From positions 3,861,433 to 3,925,432 of the forward strand of contig NC_052676.1 in NCBI RefSeq assembly GCF_016802725.1: a stretch of 64,000 nucleotides of DNA, given 5' to 3'. The position numbers were made by a program, and so were the translations under genes. The number at the start of each line of letters is the position of its first letter. The stretch's first letter is position 1. Shown piece after piece: positions 44,371 to 54,988 of this stretch. The stretch is from Solenopsis invicta (Eukaryota > Arthropoda > Insecta > Hymenoptera > Formicidae). The notes under the pieces are model-generated. The model saw only the letters and a program-made list of their open reading frames with translations, did no database searches and was not told the origin of the DNA.

Positions 44371-45312
44371 GAGAGATAAAAAAAGAAGAAGAACGAGCGG
44401 CGGACTTTGGCCCGCGGCACTTATCGCGAATAAAGAAGTCGGTTTACGCCACCATTAATCCGCGCGGGCATTTTCCATAATCCTACGATTTAATAATACG
44501 GTCGGGCCGTACGTACGTTAGCCTCCATCCGTAATAACGAGACACGCCGCCGTAATTTCGAGCAACTTATCGGACGTGTCACGTCGCCTATCTTTTCCTT
44601 CTCTCCCCCTTCTCCTCCCTCCCTCCCTCCCTTCCTTCTTGGTCTCATCAAGGTGGATTTTAAAGGTGAGCATTGCGTATTGCACGGTGAGCTACACGGT
44701 GTAACGCGAGGGGATCCTGTATCTCGCCACTCCGTCGCGGAGTGAAAGCCAACAACCTTGATTTAATAATAAAGGTTGCGGAGTCGTCCCCTCTTCCCGC
44801 TCCTTCGCCCCTTTTGCTTGCATCCCGCGCGCGATGTGTCGGAGACGCTCCAATAAAAATAACCGAGTAGACATTTCCCGCTCTCGCGCGCGCGCGCGCG
44901 CGAGCGGTCGCGAGACAAAGAGGCGAGAGAGGCTCGACCGACAATTTCTCTTATCTATTATCTTCTTCTCATTTTCTTCTATTTGCTGCGCGCCCAGGAG
45001 AGCAGGCGCGAGAGAGAGTGTCGCGAGGTGGCGAGCGGACGCGCTCTCAATAGGATCTTCACGGTAGTCGTTGATCGGTGAAGAGCCAAAATGACTCTGC
45101 AAACAACGTCTATTGTGAGGTGTTTTGAAGCGCAATCCCTCCCGTCAATGCTAATTCATTTACTGCAACTGGGTCAGCGCGCGTGTGTATTGATAGTCGA
45201 CGAGTATGTTTGCATTTAAATAACAAACCGATCGCTGCTCGAGGAGCCTAGGCGCGCGCGGATCTTCGGGCTTATCTACGAGTCCCCGCGATATATTGTA
45301 CATTCATGTATA
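44371..45312. other. CpG-containing unique sequence
   Basis: Overlapping minus frames (44660-44944, 44692-45135) are Arg/Ala/Ser-rich. A near-palindromic CG run lies at about 44879-44906. No gene recognised. Confidence 0.5.
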
Positions 45313-45517
45313 CACTGAGAAAAAAAATGATGTAATATGAGTTAAAATCGTCGTTCGATTCGATCAAACGTCGAATAACGGGCTCTAATATACGTAGTTT
45401 ATTCAACTAAATTTTATTCATTCGATTATATTTGTTTTATTAATACTGTTAATAAATTAACAAGATATTTCCAATTAGATCGACGCTGTTGATTCAACAG
45501 CATTTTTTTTCTCTGTG
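45313..45517. mobile_element. MITE family F, copy 4 (205 bp)
   Basis: Starts CACTGAGAAAAAAAATG and ends CATTTTTTTTCTCTGTG, a clean terminal inverted repeat, with TATA on both sides as a possible target duplication. The best-preserved F ends in the window. Confidence 0.85.
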
Positions 45518-45604
45518 TATATGCACTGTCTACATATAGTTAGGATTTTAATGAATTACATTTTAATTTAATATAATAATTAATATTATAATTTTATTAT
45601 TACT

Positions 45605-45740
45605 GGGTTGGCAAGAAAGTCATGTCGTTTTTTCTATATAAATGAAAGGCGATTTTTTTCATTTCAAAGCAAAAACTTTAATCAATAATATATTGTACAC
45701 TTTCATCAAGCATTGAAAACCATTTAAAACAACTTTGATA
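45605..45740 (-). mobile_element. mariner-like element, terminal fragment
   Basis: A TA at 45603-45604 precedes CTGGGTTGGCAAGAAAGTCA, close to the TTGGGTTGGCAA-type ends of mariner elements known in Hymenoptera. Read on minus toward this end, a short stretch ends in VQYIID and a stop codon about 65 bp from the terminus, where a mariner transposase would end. The rest of the gene is not recognisable, so this is a 3'-end fossil with no activity. The family call rests mainly on the terminus. Confidence 0.6.
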
Positions 45741-46649
45741 TGTCAACAAAGTTGACATTTGTTGTTTCACATTTTATTTACATAAAAAAAGATATCACTC
45801 TTTTGCTCATCCAATATAATGGAAAAGGATTTAACAGTAAATTTATTAAAATTAATGAATTGAAATTTATAAATAAAATACAAATTGTTTGTCATTTTCA
45901 TTATAAGAATATGTATTTTTTTTAGTAGTTAAATTAGTATTTAATTATTTGTGAAGATTAGAAAAGCAGTTTTACTAATTAAAGGTGTAAATATTATTTT
46001 AATTATATTAATAAAAAATAGTTAATTAAATTTATCAAAGATAAAGTAATGTAAATGATAACTGAAAGGTAAAAAAAAATTTAATTTATTATATCTTTTG
46101 TATCAGGAAATATAAATTTTCTGTTTAAAATTTTCTTGAAGCTTATAGCGAGTAAATTATGATAATTAATATGTAATAATTATAATAAATAATTTATTAG
46201 TGAATAAATTCCAATCAAAAATTTAAATGATATCTAATCTTTCTTTAGTTAATTAAAATTGAATTATTATTTTATTTTGAATAATGTAAAAGTTGATTAA
46301 AAGAATCACATGTGTGTATAATATTATTCTGTTGTAATAATTTTTTCTTCATGTATATATACATTTTCGCTGGCCTCTCTATTACATCACATGTGCCTCT
46401 TATCATTTCGTTATGAATTTCAATATCTGAAGATATTTTACACGCGTAGATATCTTGACTGTGTAATAGTTTCTCTTGAAATATTTAAAGCGCATATTTT
46501 GTGTTTCGTTTTATCGAAATACAATGGTCGTTTTATTTTACTACTTTTTGTAGCCTTAAATCGTAAACTTTTGGATCTTTGTACCTTAATCAAAGAGATC
46601 TACGACACATAAAGAACCCGAAATTTCAGGATTTTTCTAAATTAACGCT
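45741..46649. other. AT-rich sequence
   Basis: No recognisable frame; a 73-codon + frame at 46391-46612 is featureless. Part of the left side could be further decayed mariner sequence. Confidence 0.45.
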
Positions 46650-47219
46650 TTTAAGGATGTCGAACATATTTTTTCTGCAAAGTAAATAAAAAAATATGGA
46701 AATGTGTTTAATAATTAAACTATTTACATATTAAAATTGCGTGAAGAAAATCATAGTTTTATTTACTAATATATTTTTATAGTTTATTTACTTTGTGATA
46801 AAAAATGTAATTATTTTTTACAACATTAAAAAAAGTCTCAATTTTTTGTATAAGCGCTTTAAGTATTCAAGATGATTTATAGACAGTTTTATAGTAATTG
46901 TCTGTTTAGTTATTTTGTAAATAAATAAATAAATTTTGATTATTTTGAGGACTGATCTCTACATTCTAATGAAACTTTACATAATTATCTCGAATATTTA
47001 AAGTACTTAAATCAAAAATTCAGATTTCTTTCATTATTTCATTATTAATTATATTTTTATTAGAGCACATGTCTACTTTTTATTGAAATAATTTTCTATC
47101 CAAATAGAAAATCGCCGCCAAATTTTCTTCTACTATCAAACGCGATGTAAAACAACTTGTAATTTTTTTTCATAAACTTTTTAACATTTCCAAAAATGTT
47201 TTATACATCCTTAAACTCG
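46650..47219 (+). mobile_element. Palindromic family A, copy 3
   Basis: Near full length: TCTGCAAAGTAAATA at the left, central AAGTATTCAAGATGATTTAT with its inverted partner TCTCGAATATTTAAAGTA, and the right end ATAGAAAATCGCCGCCAAAT, CAAAAATGTTTTATACAT and TTAAACTCG. Non-coding. Confidence 0.85.
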
Positions 47220-47387
47220 AAATGGCGAACAATAAGACCAGTTGGCGCCGCAAACGCAAGATTTGCGGCTAGCGCAGCTAGTTAAGTCCCTCAAATCGCG
47301 CGTAATTGTTATTCGACGATTATTATTCAATGAGATTGCCGACACGCATATCCATATCAATGCGCACTGACTCATTTGCATTCTCAT
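47211..47387 (-). CDS. Doubtful 58-residue secreted-peptide-like frame
   Basis: From the ATG at 47387-47385 the frame reads MRMQMSQCALIWICVSAISL, which resembles a signal peptide. A basic mature part of about 38 residues follows, with four Cys in the pattern C-x5-C-x-C-x6-C (CASRKSC, VC, SYC). The stop codon lies in the terminal bases of the family A repeat, so the 3' end would derive from a transposon. The open frame extends upstream to 47537 with Arg-rich CpG-like sequence. No splice or promoter evidence, and no known family matches. A chance frame is the more likely explanation. Confidence 0.1.
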   Translation of the reverse strand: MRMQMSQCALIWICVSAISLNNNRRITITRDLRDLTSCASRKSCVCGANWSYCSPFRV

Positions 47388-47757
47388 TGTCGCTCGGCGC
47401 GATTGTAATGGTCCCACGTAACGCTTGTAACGCGTGTAAGTAGCACGTAGTAGATAAGCCCCCCTCGTCCCATTCTTCCTCCCATCCCTCCCCCGCACTC
47501 CCCTGGGTGGCTTTTCACGCCGACGAAACGTGCTCACGTGTACAATGTACGGTACGTCTCCTCCGTGTGCACGCTCGCTTTCGAAAATCGTTTGTTTGCG
47601 ACGCGATCGTAATTATTTACGTTGCGGACGACGCGATAAGCAGCGGTAATGCCGTCTGTTGACATAATCCGGGTAAACGCGCGTAATCTCCGGATGGACT
47701 TGAACGAAGGGATAATGTTTATACCTCCCGACTTTTACATTCGAGGCTGAACATCCC

Positions 47758-47762
<5 letters not shown>

Positions 47763-47792
<30 letters not shown>
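47763..47792. repeat. (CT)15 microsatellite
   Basis: About 15 uninterrupted CT units. Confidence 0.95.
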
Positions 47793-47798
<6 letters not shown>

Positions 47799-48043
47799 TT
47801 TGTTGTGCGTTAATACACGAGGATGTGCACGATCGAGATATTATTTTCCATGTAACGTCGAGCTAACTTTGTTTTTGCGTTATCTCAGGCCCAGAATACG
47901 CCGATTAAATTAGAACGACGGCCGGCAGGCGTGATAAGAAATAAAAGGTTAGGATTATTTTTGTAGCGGTTTTTTACGTAACGTAATTTTAATCCTCCGC
48001 AAATAGAATGATGCGCATACATAATAAACTTGGTTTACGTCAC

Positions 48044-48067
48044 GCCGCTCGCGCGCGCGCGAGCGGC
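48044..48067. repeat. Perfect 24-bp GC palindrome
   Basis: GCCGCTCGCGCG followed by its exact complement. Alternating CG in the centre could adopt Z-form or cruciform structure. A close relative, CGCTCTCGCGCG...GAGCG, is at about 44879-44906. Confidence 0.9.
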
Positions 48068-49940
48068 TAAGGTCAATAAAAATCAAGCAATTAAATATTA
48101 CCGCGGTTTGTTCCGCGCTTATCTCGGGGACACGGCGCATTAATAAATCGCATTATCGCGACGCGATCTCGCGCATTCGAATCGACCGGGTTCTTTTCCA
48201 TCGATCGAGAAGCGCGGCGGAGCTCCGCGATTCGCCCTTCGGGAAAGAGTTCCGAAGAGTTCCGACATTCCGTTTTTCTCATACGCGCATGGCCGACGAC
48301 ACGGTCGGTTATCCGGGATTTATGCGAAGGTGAAATAAAATTTCGACAAAAGGAACGCCAAAGGCGAGCCCAAGGTTCGCGCCTTCGCCCTGCGCGCGTC
48401 GTCCTTCGTCGTAATCCAATTCACGGACGTCGCGCGCGAGAAGATTTTTTTCGTCTGGATTAAACCTGGTCGTAATTTACGTCGGGGATAATTTGCACGA
48501 TAATTCCCCGCGTGGCTTTTCGTATTTTTTTTTCTTTCTTTCTTTCGCGTGACGTCAATGACGTCGATGTACGGTACGGGACGCGCGCGAAGATCGGTTC
48601 CTCTATCGTTGCAATTCTCGAACAATTCATTTTTGATATTTGCGACTATATTCGAAAGGTTTCTTACAAAAATTTACAAGTTCTTTTTTTTTTTTTTTAA
48701 ATATGAGTTATGACGCCAAATCACTCTCTGCCAACTTCTCTGCGTCGCGAACAATTTTGTTCTGGCAAAGATTGAACAGAAAACGGGAGATATAAATAAG
48801 TATAAAGACGTAACAAATATACAATTTCCGCAAGAACAAAGTTTAATTATTTTTCCATTTCTTTTTAAATGAAAATATTATTTATAAAGCCTAAATTCTT
48901 TTGTTTGTATGACCTAATATTATTTGACTGAACAAAAATTATCAGATTTACACAAAGGAAAATGTAAAAGAATGTTCTATTAAGAGCAAATACCAAATGT
49001 TTCAATTTTCTCTCAGCGAGGTTCGAATAAAAATGTCGGGGATGAAAGTCTTGGGGATTTCTAAATGCTGGCGTCTTTATATATTTATATAAGGAAGTTT
49101 TTAATAGTTGAGCCTAGAATGCATTTTGTATACAATTAAGATAGGTCTGCGTAACAGAATCTTGGCGCTGAAATACTGTTTTTTGTGTTTTTACATTATT
49201 TCAGTATAAATAGCCTATTTCGTTTTTTTTATTTATAAGAGAATTTTAATATGTCTGAGATTCCTCGACGGTTTTTCTACAGAATTATTTAACCTTTCGC
49301 AAAAACCGCTGAGTTTCACTGCTTAGCCAGACAATCACAGGCCGTTGAGGTAATATATTGTATTTTTTCAAAGGGTTTTTGAGCCCAAAAGAATCTAAAA
49401 AAAAAGTTTAGTATACCTCTTTTCAATATTTAGAAACACGATTTTACAGTTATTTGATCCTAAACGTTTCTCATTGTTTTTACACGTGAATTTGAGACCG
49501 AATAATTCGAGATCGAGTAAAAATGCCTGGGTCTTGAAAGCCCTTCTCGGATTTATCGCGTCGGATTAAATAACAGGATGAAATCGATCGGGCCGAGGGT
49601 TCGCAGCCGCTCTTGTCAAATGTAACTATTGCGAAACGGATATTGGAACGTGCGCCATTCATCGACTGCATCTTACAAGGCGACATTGTGCATTCTCGCT
49701 GTTGTGTAACGCTCACGTGCTCACGTGCGAGGAGTGCACGTTGCCCGTGGATTTTTTTACGCTTTAGTTAAGTAGAGCTCGTTAAAACGCGGTCTTCCCT
49801 CCCCCCTTCCCCCTGAAACGCTTAAACTATAAGGAAAAGATCGATTGAGATGTTTTTTCCCGTCGAATAATAACGTCGTCATTGTTGACAATGCGATTGT
49901 TCGGATTTTTCCGCGAGAGTTGGAAGAACGTGCATAAATT

Positions 49941-49970
49941 GACGACAACGACGACGACGACGACGATGAC
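49941..49970. repeat. (GAC)n trinucleotide run
   Basis: Interrupted GACGACAACGACGACGACG-type run that reads as poly-Thr in one + frame. Confidence 0.9.
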
Positions 49971-50317
49971 GGCTCAATATAAGATAGCGAGCGCTATTAT
50001 TAGAAGGCCTGGAGAAGACCTGGAGCGAGAGATGAAAATTTCGAGACTTTGCACAATCGGACTTGCGACTGCATAATAATTCCTCTCACAATATCTCGCC
50101 GATGTTGTATAACGATCACGTTTTCCGCTTCAAGCGTCTACACGCGAGGACGGGGAGAATTCGATACATCGAACGACGAACGACGGGTATCGAAATCTAT
50201 CCTTCTCTCGTTCAAACGCGCAAAACTTGGATTTTTCGCGTCTGGTGTCCGCCTTTTGTCCTCGTCCCAATCGGGCATAATTCGTTACGAATTAACGGGA
50301 CGAATCCTTTCGCCGAT

Positions 50318-50339
50318 GCGCCGCGCCGCGCCGCGCCGG
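50318..50339. repeat. GCGCC pentamer array
   Basis: About four pentamers, the complement-strand form of the array at 5132-5155. Confidence 0.9.
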
Positions 50340-51944
50340 ACGGCGTCCTCGCGTTCCCCCGCGCTTTTTTTAGAAAAATAAATAACGACAATCAGAGCTA
50401 ATTGCCGCCTCACTTGCGACGTATCACCCGCTCGATCGGGCGTCTCGAGCGGATGACGCAAGCGGCATCGATTACGGATATCTTTTGAAAGCGCGGCGAG
50501 GTGGCCGGCGTCGCCCGTCTAGTCTCGTCCCTTCGATCGTGTACCTGCCTCTCGCCGCCTCGCGTCCGATTAAATCCATCGCTGCAACTTGATTTCGCAG
50601 ATTGCTGGACCCGTTAAAAGCCCTTGAAACATCCATCCGCCGCCGTTCGAGCGGAATTAACGCCGTTGAGCACGGATGCACGGAAATATTAGCCGGTTTT
50701 ATTTTATTACCTAATATACACGGGACTTTGTCGACATTCGTCGGACGTCAAGGTGACGATGAATATTCCGACGTAGAAGAATCGCTTATTATGTAATGTG
50801 CGCCTCTTAAGAATCTTTGAGAATCTATTTATCGTTCGCATTATACCGCCAGAGCGAAACTGTTATAGTAACGTATAAAAATTACAAGAAGAACGTAGAG
50901 AGGAAGAGGCAAAATGCCACCCATTTTTATTTTATTCGATAACTTTGTTTATATTTTCTATTGATTATTAACAAGTTATTGACTTGAATTGTATTCATCT
51001 AGACTGAAAGTAATGAAATGTTTATCACTTAGGACGTGATTTGTAAAACAATCGATGGAAGACGAAAACGTGATGGTAACGTGGCTAACCCAAAATAAAT
51101 TAGTTTAAAAAAATACACAATTTATTTTGTTACGACATTATATGTTTTTAACTTTCGATTGTTTAGAATTTTCCTGCGCTGAGAAACATTAGAGGTGACA
51201 ATTTGATATTAAACAACAAGGATAGAATGATATCTCTAATGTTTCTGAACACAGTCTTCTAGAGTTAATATAATTGATTCAGCGAAGAAATATTTTGGTA
51301 CGAAAATTTTACTTAAAAAGCCGTTAAGAAAATGCTGTTATTTTCTTTTTTTCACAGTTGAATTACAATTTTTTGTAAAATTGCATTCATGAATTTCTTC
51401 TTGTTTTTTTTTCCTCCTAAATTGTCGCACTAAATTGTCGCACGCCGCACTTTGTGAGTTGAAACGGATGCTCTCTGCGGCAACCGTTTGGCACTCGTTA
51501 ATCGCGACAACCCAACAACACGTTTGGGGATCAGTTTGCCTCTTTCATCGGAGAGCAGCGTGTTTACCGCTGCTCTCGATATCCGCTTCTTTGTGCCCGT
51601 CGTGACTCACGAAGCCCGCCCGCTCGCGTATGGTCTACATACCCGACCTAGTCCCGTTTTTTTTTCCTCTTCCTTCCAGCGGTTTTGCAACGGCCAATTC
51701 ATTCCGTTTTCTGGCTCAATTCATCTGCGCGAATTGCATTTCCAGTTGCAGCAGTTCGTCTCGAATCTGGCAATCGCGCGGGGATTTGTTTCTTCTTTTT
51801 ACGCAGAAGAAAAGTATACATTATTCTCATCCGCATGCGATTTCAATTTCAAGTGAAGCTTTTAATATGCACATTCAAATGTAAGATGCTGGAGAAATTA
51901 ATCGATAATGCAATAAAAAAGAGATCAAAGATTATTTCAAGATT

Positions 51945-52450
51945 GCTTACATGTTTTTCTATTTCTTGCTAAAAAAATTCCTTACTTTAGTTTTTATTTT
52001 ATGAGCAAATTGAGTAATATAGATAAATAAATAAATAAATTATTCGTTCTTTAATTCGCTTTTCCTCTTTCTCTTTAAAAATCAAATGGAGCTCAAAGAA
52101 ATACGAAGATCACTTACATTTTTACTTTCCTACAATTTCTATTATATTTCAGTTTTAACTTTATGATCAACATCGAGAAACAAGCTAATAAATCAATTAT
52201 TCGTCAAAGACTTTAATTCGCTCTTTTTTCTTTCTTTTGTTTGAAAAATAAAATTTTTGTCTTTACCGTTCTCTTCTTTTGAAAATAGAATGAAGATCAA
52301 TGATTGCTTGAAGCTCGGAGCTCACTTACATCTTTGCGTTCCTCGTTAATCCTTATTACACTTCAGTTTTTATTTTTATATAAATAACATCGACAGGCAA
52401 ATCAATAAGTCAATTATTCCAAGACTTCAATTAACCTTCGCCTCTTTTTA
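51945..52450. repeat. Tandem repeat, three units of about 190 bp
   Basis: Units begin near 51945, 52112 and 52322. Each carries CTTACAT, TTTCAGTTTTTATTTTAT-like sequence, AACATCGA-A-CAA, AATAA-TCAATTATTC and ACTTCAATTCGCTCTTTT in the same order. They are imperfect and AT-rich. The CACTTACAT blocks look like minus-strand splice donors but are simply repeated. Confidence 0.75.
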
Positions 52451-52616
52451 ATTAATGCTCAATCAATTTTTTCGCTCTATTTTCCTCAACTTCCACCGCG
52501 TATTACAGGCGTTTAAACTTTCGGAAAGTTTCACGACAGGGGAGGCTGCGGCTCACACGTGCCTATGCGCGCATGCGAGTCGCGAGTACGCGTGAGGAGA
52601 GAAAAAGGAGGCGGAG

Positions 52617-52670
<54 letters not shown>

Positions 52671-54033
52671 TAAAAAGCTCGCGTCGTTACGTAACGGCGG
52701 CTCTCGAAGGTGAGCTACGTTACTACGAGGTGTGTGTATGTGGTGTATAGTAGTCACGTGCTGCTCGTAGGATAGCTTTACAGCCGGTGCTAATGAGAGG
52801 GATGCTGCGCCTCGCTAACGAGGCTGTCTCCTCGATTACCCCTCTCGGTTAACGCAGCTCGTTGGCTCCTTGATATCGCGAGATGTAACCGAGACCTTTG
52901 AAATAATGCTGCTAGAGAATGTTTGATGGTGCTACCTAGCACTTAAAATTAGACGAATTGAACATTTTAAAATATTGAGCGAATTAGAAATTTTCAATCG
53001 TCACACGTAATCCTGGTATGCAATTAAAAAGTTTGTGTTAATCGTACATGTTCGAAAGCAACACAAATGTTATATAAGAATTGACACATAAAATTAACAT
53101 TTTGTGACACAATTAAAATATTTATTTTTAAATTTACATTTCCAAATTACATCATTTTTATGTTAATTGTTTCTTCGCCCGTAAAAGAAACGTTGAATAT
53201 TAATTTAACATAAAAATTCCACACTAAAATTTTCACAAGGATAGGCTTTTTTTAACGTAAATACAAAATATATTTTCTGCTGTATACGTTGCAAGATTCA
53301 GATTTTAAGATAATTACGCGGAAGTAACGATTTTGTTAACGTAGTTTAAAAATTTAACTAAAAACACGTGAATTTAAAAATAATTTTTTATGTGGACATA
53401 AAGATAATTATGTAAAACGTTCGAGCAACCAGTTTAAGTGTGCTATATAATTATTTTGAAGGTTCAATAACAAATTTATAATATTTTTAGATGTAGCTGA
53501 ACTTTTCAGATATTTTAGCTAAATCGTTTTTTTTTGTGTGTTACGTCAATTTAAATATTTAATTATTCTCTGTGTTTTTTTTATTTGTTTTAATTTTGTA
53601 GTTTATGTGTCGCGTTTAATTGTTAGTTGCAAAAAAGAATTATCATCACCGAATAGCAATGATCTCGATATTAATTGCTATTGGAAAGGTCATCCAGGAC
53701 TGGTTACTTATATCGGCTATACTTGACATTATTTGCTGCATCACGATGCAAATATATGGCGCGATAACGAGATTAAAGTCGCGTTTGCGGCAACGTGAGC
53801 TCTGTATTGACTGTATTTTTAGTCAAATTACAACCTGGCTGCGCCACTGGAATTCTGCGAAAACGATCAGGGGCAATTCAGCACTTTCATTCATTTCTAC
53901 ATGACGTTACCTAATAACAATAAGGATAATATATAAAATCGCGGTCACACGCTCGCATATTAATCATTACGAGAAACCGCACGTTGCTTCATGTTCGATC
54001 GGTGCAGCAGTGTTAGAATATTTCACAAGCCTC
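52451..54033. other. Mixed then AT-rich sequence
   Basis: 52490-52920 is CpG-containing with a long GA tract (52623-52666). 52920-53620 is AT-rich. 53538-53904 has two overlapping + frames with hydrophobic stretches but no recognisable family and no paired splice sites. Confidence 0.5.
52623..52666. repeat. (GA)22 microsatellite
   Basis: About 22 uninterrupted GA units, one of the two longest dinucleotide runs in the window. Confidence 0.98.
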
Positions 54034-54194
54034 TACATTGAAAAAAAATGCTCACGTTCGAGTAAATATATTTAACATCATTCCCCCTTGATTAAAAAAA
54101 TATTTCCCAAATTTAAAAATAAATTATTTTACACTAGCTAATTTTTATTTAAATCAAGGAATTAATTTGAACATAAGAAACTTTTTTTTCAGTA
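54034..54194. mobile_element. MITE family F, copy 5 (161 bp)
   Basis: Starts TACATTGAAAAAAAATG and ends AACTTTTTTTTCAGTA; the ends are imperfect reverse complements. Non-coding. Confidence 0.7.
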
Positions 54195-54620
54195 CCGTTC
54201 GATCCATAAATGAAGTTTCAACTGTCCGATTTCTATTTGAGAGTTTATTATCTGTTAATTAAAACATATTACGTCGCGCAATGAGTGTACATCTATAATA
54301 AGAATCCGCGTTAACTGTTTCTAATCGTTATTGCCAGCTTATGCGAAAAGAACGATTTTACTGAAAATGCAAGTAGACACAGATATCTTAAAATAATTTT
54401 CTTTTGGCTCATCGAAATAATTATGTAGGGCACAAGCAATGCAGCAAAAAATTTTGGCAACCGCAGAGAAAAGGAATATTCTTTTTTGAGAATAACGTTT
54501 TCTTAATGTTAAATATTGAAATAAAATTATATAGTGAGATTTATTAAAAAAATTAAATTATATACAAACAAGATTATTATTTTACTTGCAAGCAGAAATA
54601 AAATTTCTTGTATTTATACA
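54195..54620. other. AT-rich sequence
   Basis: Nothing recognised. Confidence 0.5.
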
Positions 54621-54988
54621 GTTCGAGACATTAACTCGAGACTTTCAAATATCTCGAAAAATATTCATTCTACTGAAAATTGTCCTAAATCAAATTTGTT
54701 CACTTCGAAGATGGCGCTATCGGTTACGTCGTAGACGGTGCTACTTTATTTTTTAAATGGAAATCTCCATTTTTGTAGCTGAAGTCGAGACGTTTCCAAA
54801 CGAGTAAAGTATTTTCTCTTTAAATACTTTTCGAGTTATAAAACTTGAAAGTTAAGTACTATTGGTATTAGCACTACGCAAGTTCAATGAACAAAAAAAA
54901 AATTATGACATCAAAATGACATCATAACAGTTTGAAAAAGATTAAATATTTTTCGAGATATTTGAATGTCTCAAGTTAAATGTCTTGA
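54621..54988. mobile_element. Non-autonomous element with 50-bp terminal inverted repeats
   Basis: The left arm 54621-54670 (GAGACATTAACTCGAGACTT, TCAAATATCTCGAAAAATAT) pairs with the right arm 54939-54988 at about 90%. The 268-bp interior is unlike other families here and includes GATGGCGCTATCGG. No coding frame. The superfamily was not identified. Confidence 0.8.

Larger units (their letters stand above)
47388..49480. other. CpG-containing then AT-rich unique sequence
   Basis: 47390-48680 is moderately GC-rich with a CT microsatellite (47763-47792) and a 24-bp GC palindrome (48044-48067). Short frames show no features. 48680-49480 is AT-rich with nothing recognised. Confidence 0.5.
49481..51944. 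other. Mixed sequence, no gene recognised
   Basis: 49480-50900 is CpG-containing with a GAC-type run (49941-49970) and a GCGCC pentamer array (50318-50339). Overlapping + frames at 50049-50381 and 50063-50401 are featureless. 50900-51420 is AT-rich with a 13-bp inverted repeat AGAAACATTAGAG/CTCTAATGTTTCT at about 51181-51246. 51430-51850 is mixed, with a featureless 122-codon + frame. Confidence 0.5.

Noticed and set aside
51940..52335. Minus-strand splice donors (CTTACAT blocks)
   Set aside because: They are units of a tandem repeat and have no coding frame attached.
53538..53904. Overlapping hydrophobic + frames
   Set aside because: Hydrophobicity comes from AT-rich codons. There are no paired splice sites and no recognisable family.
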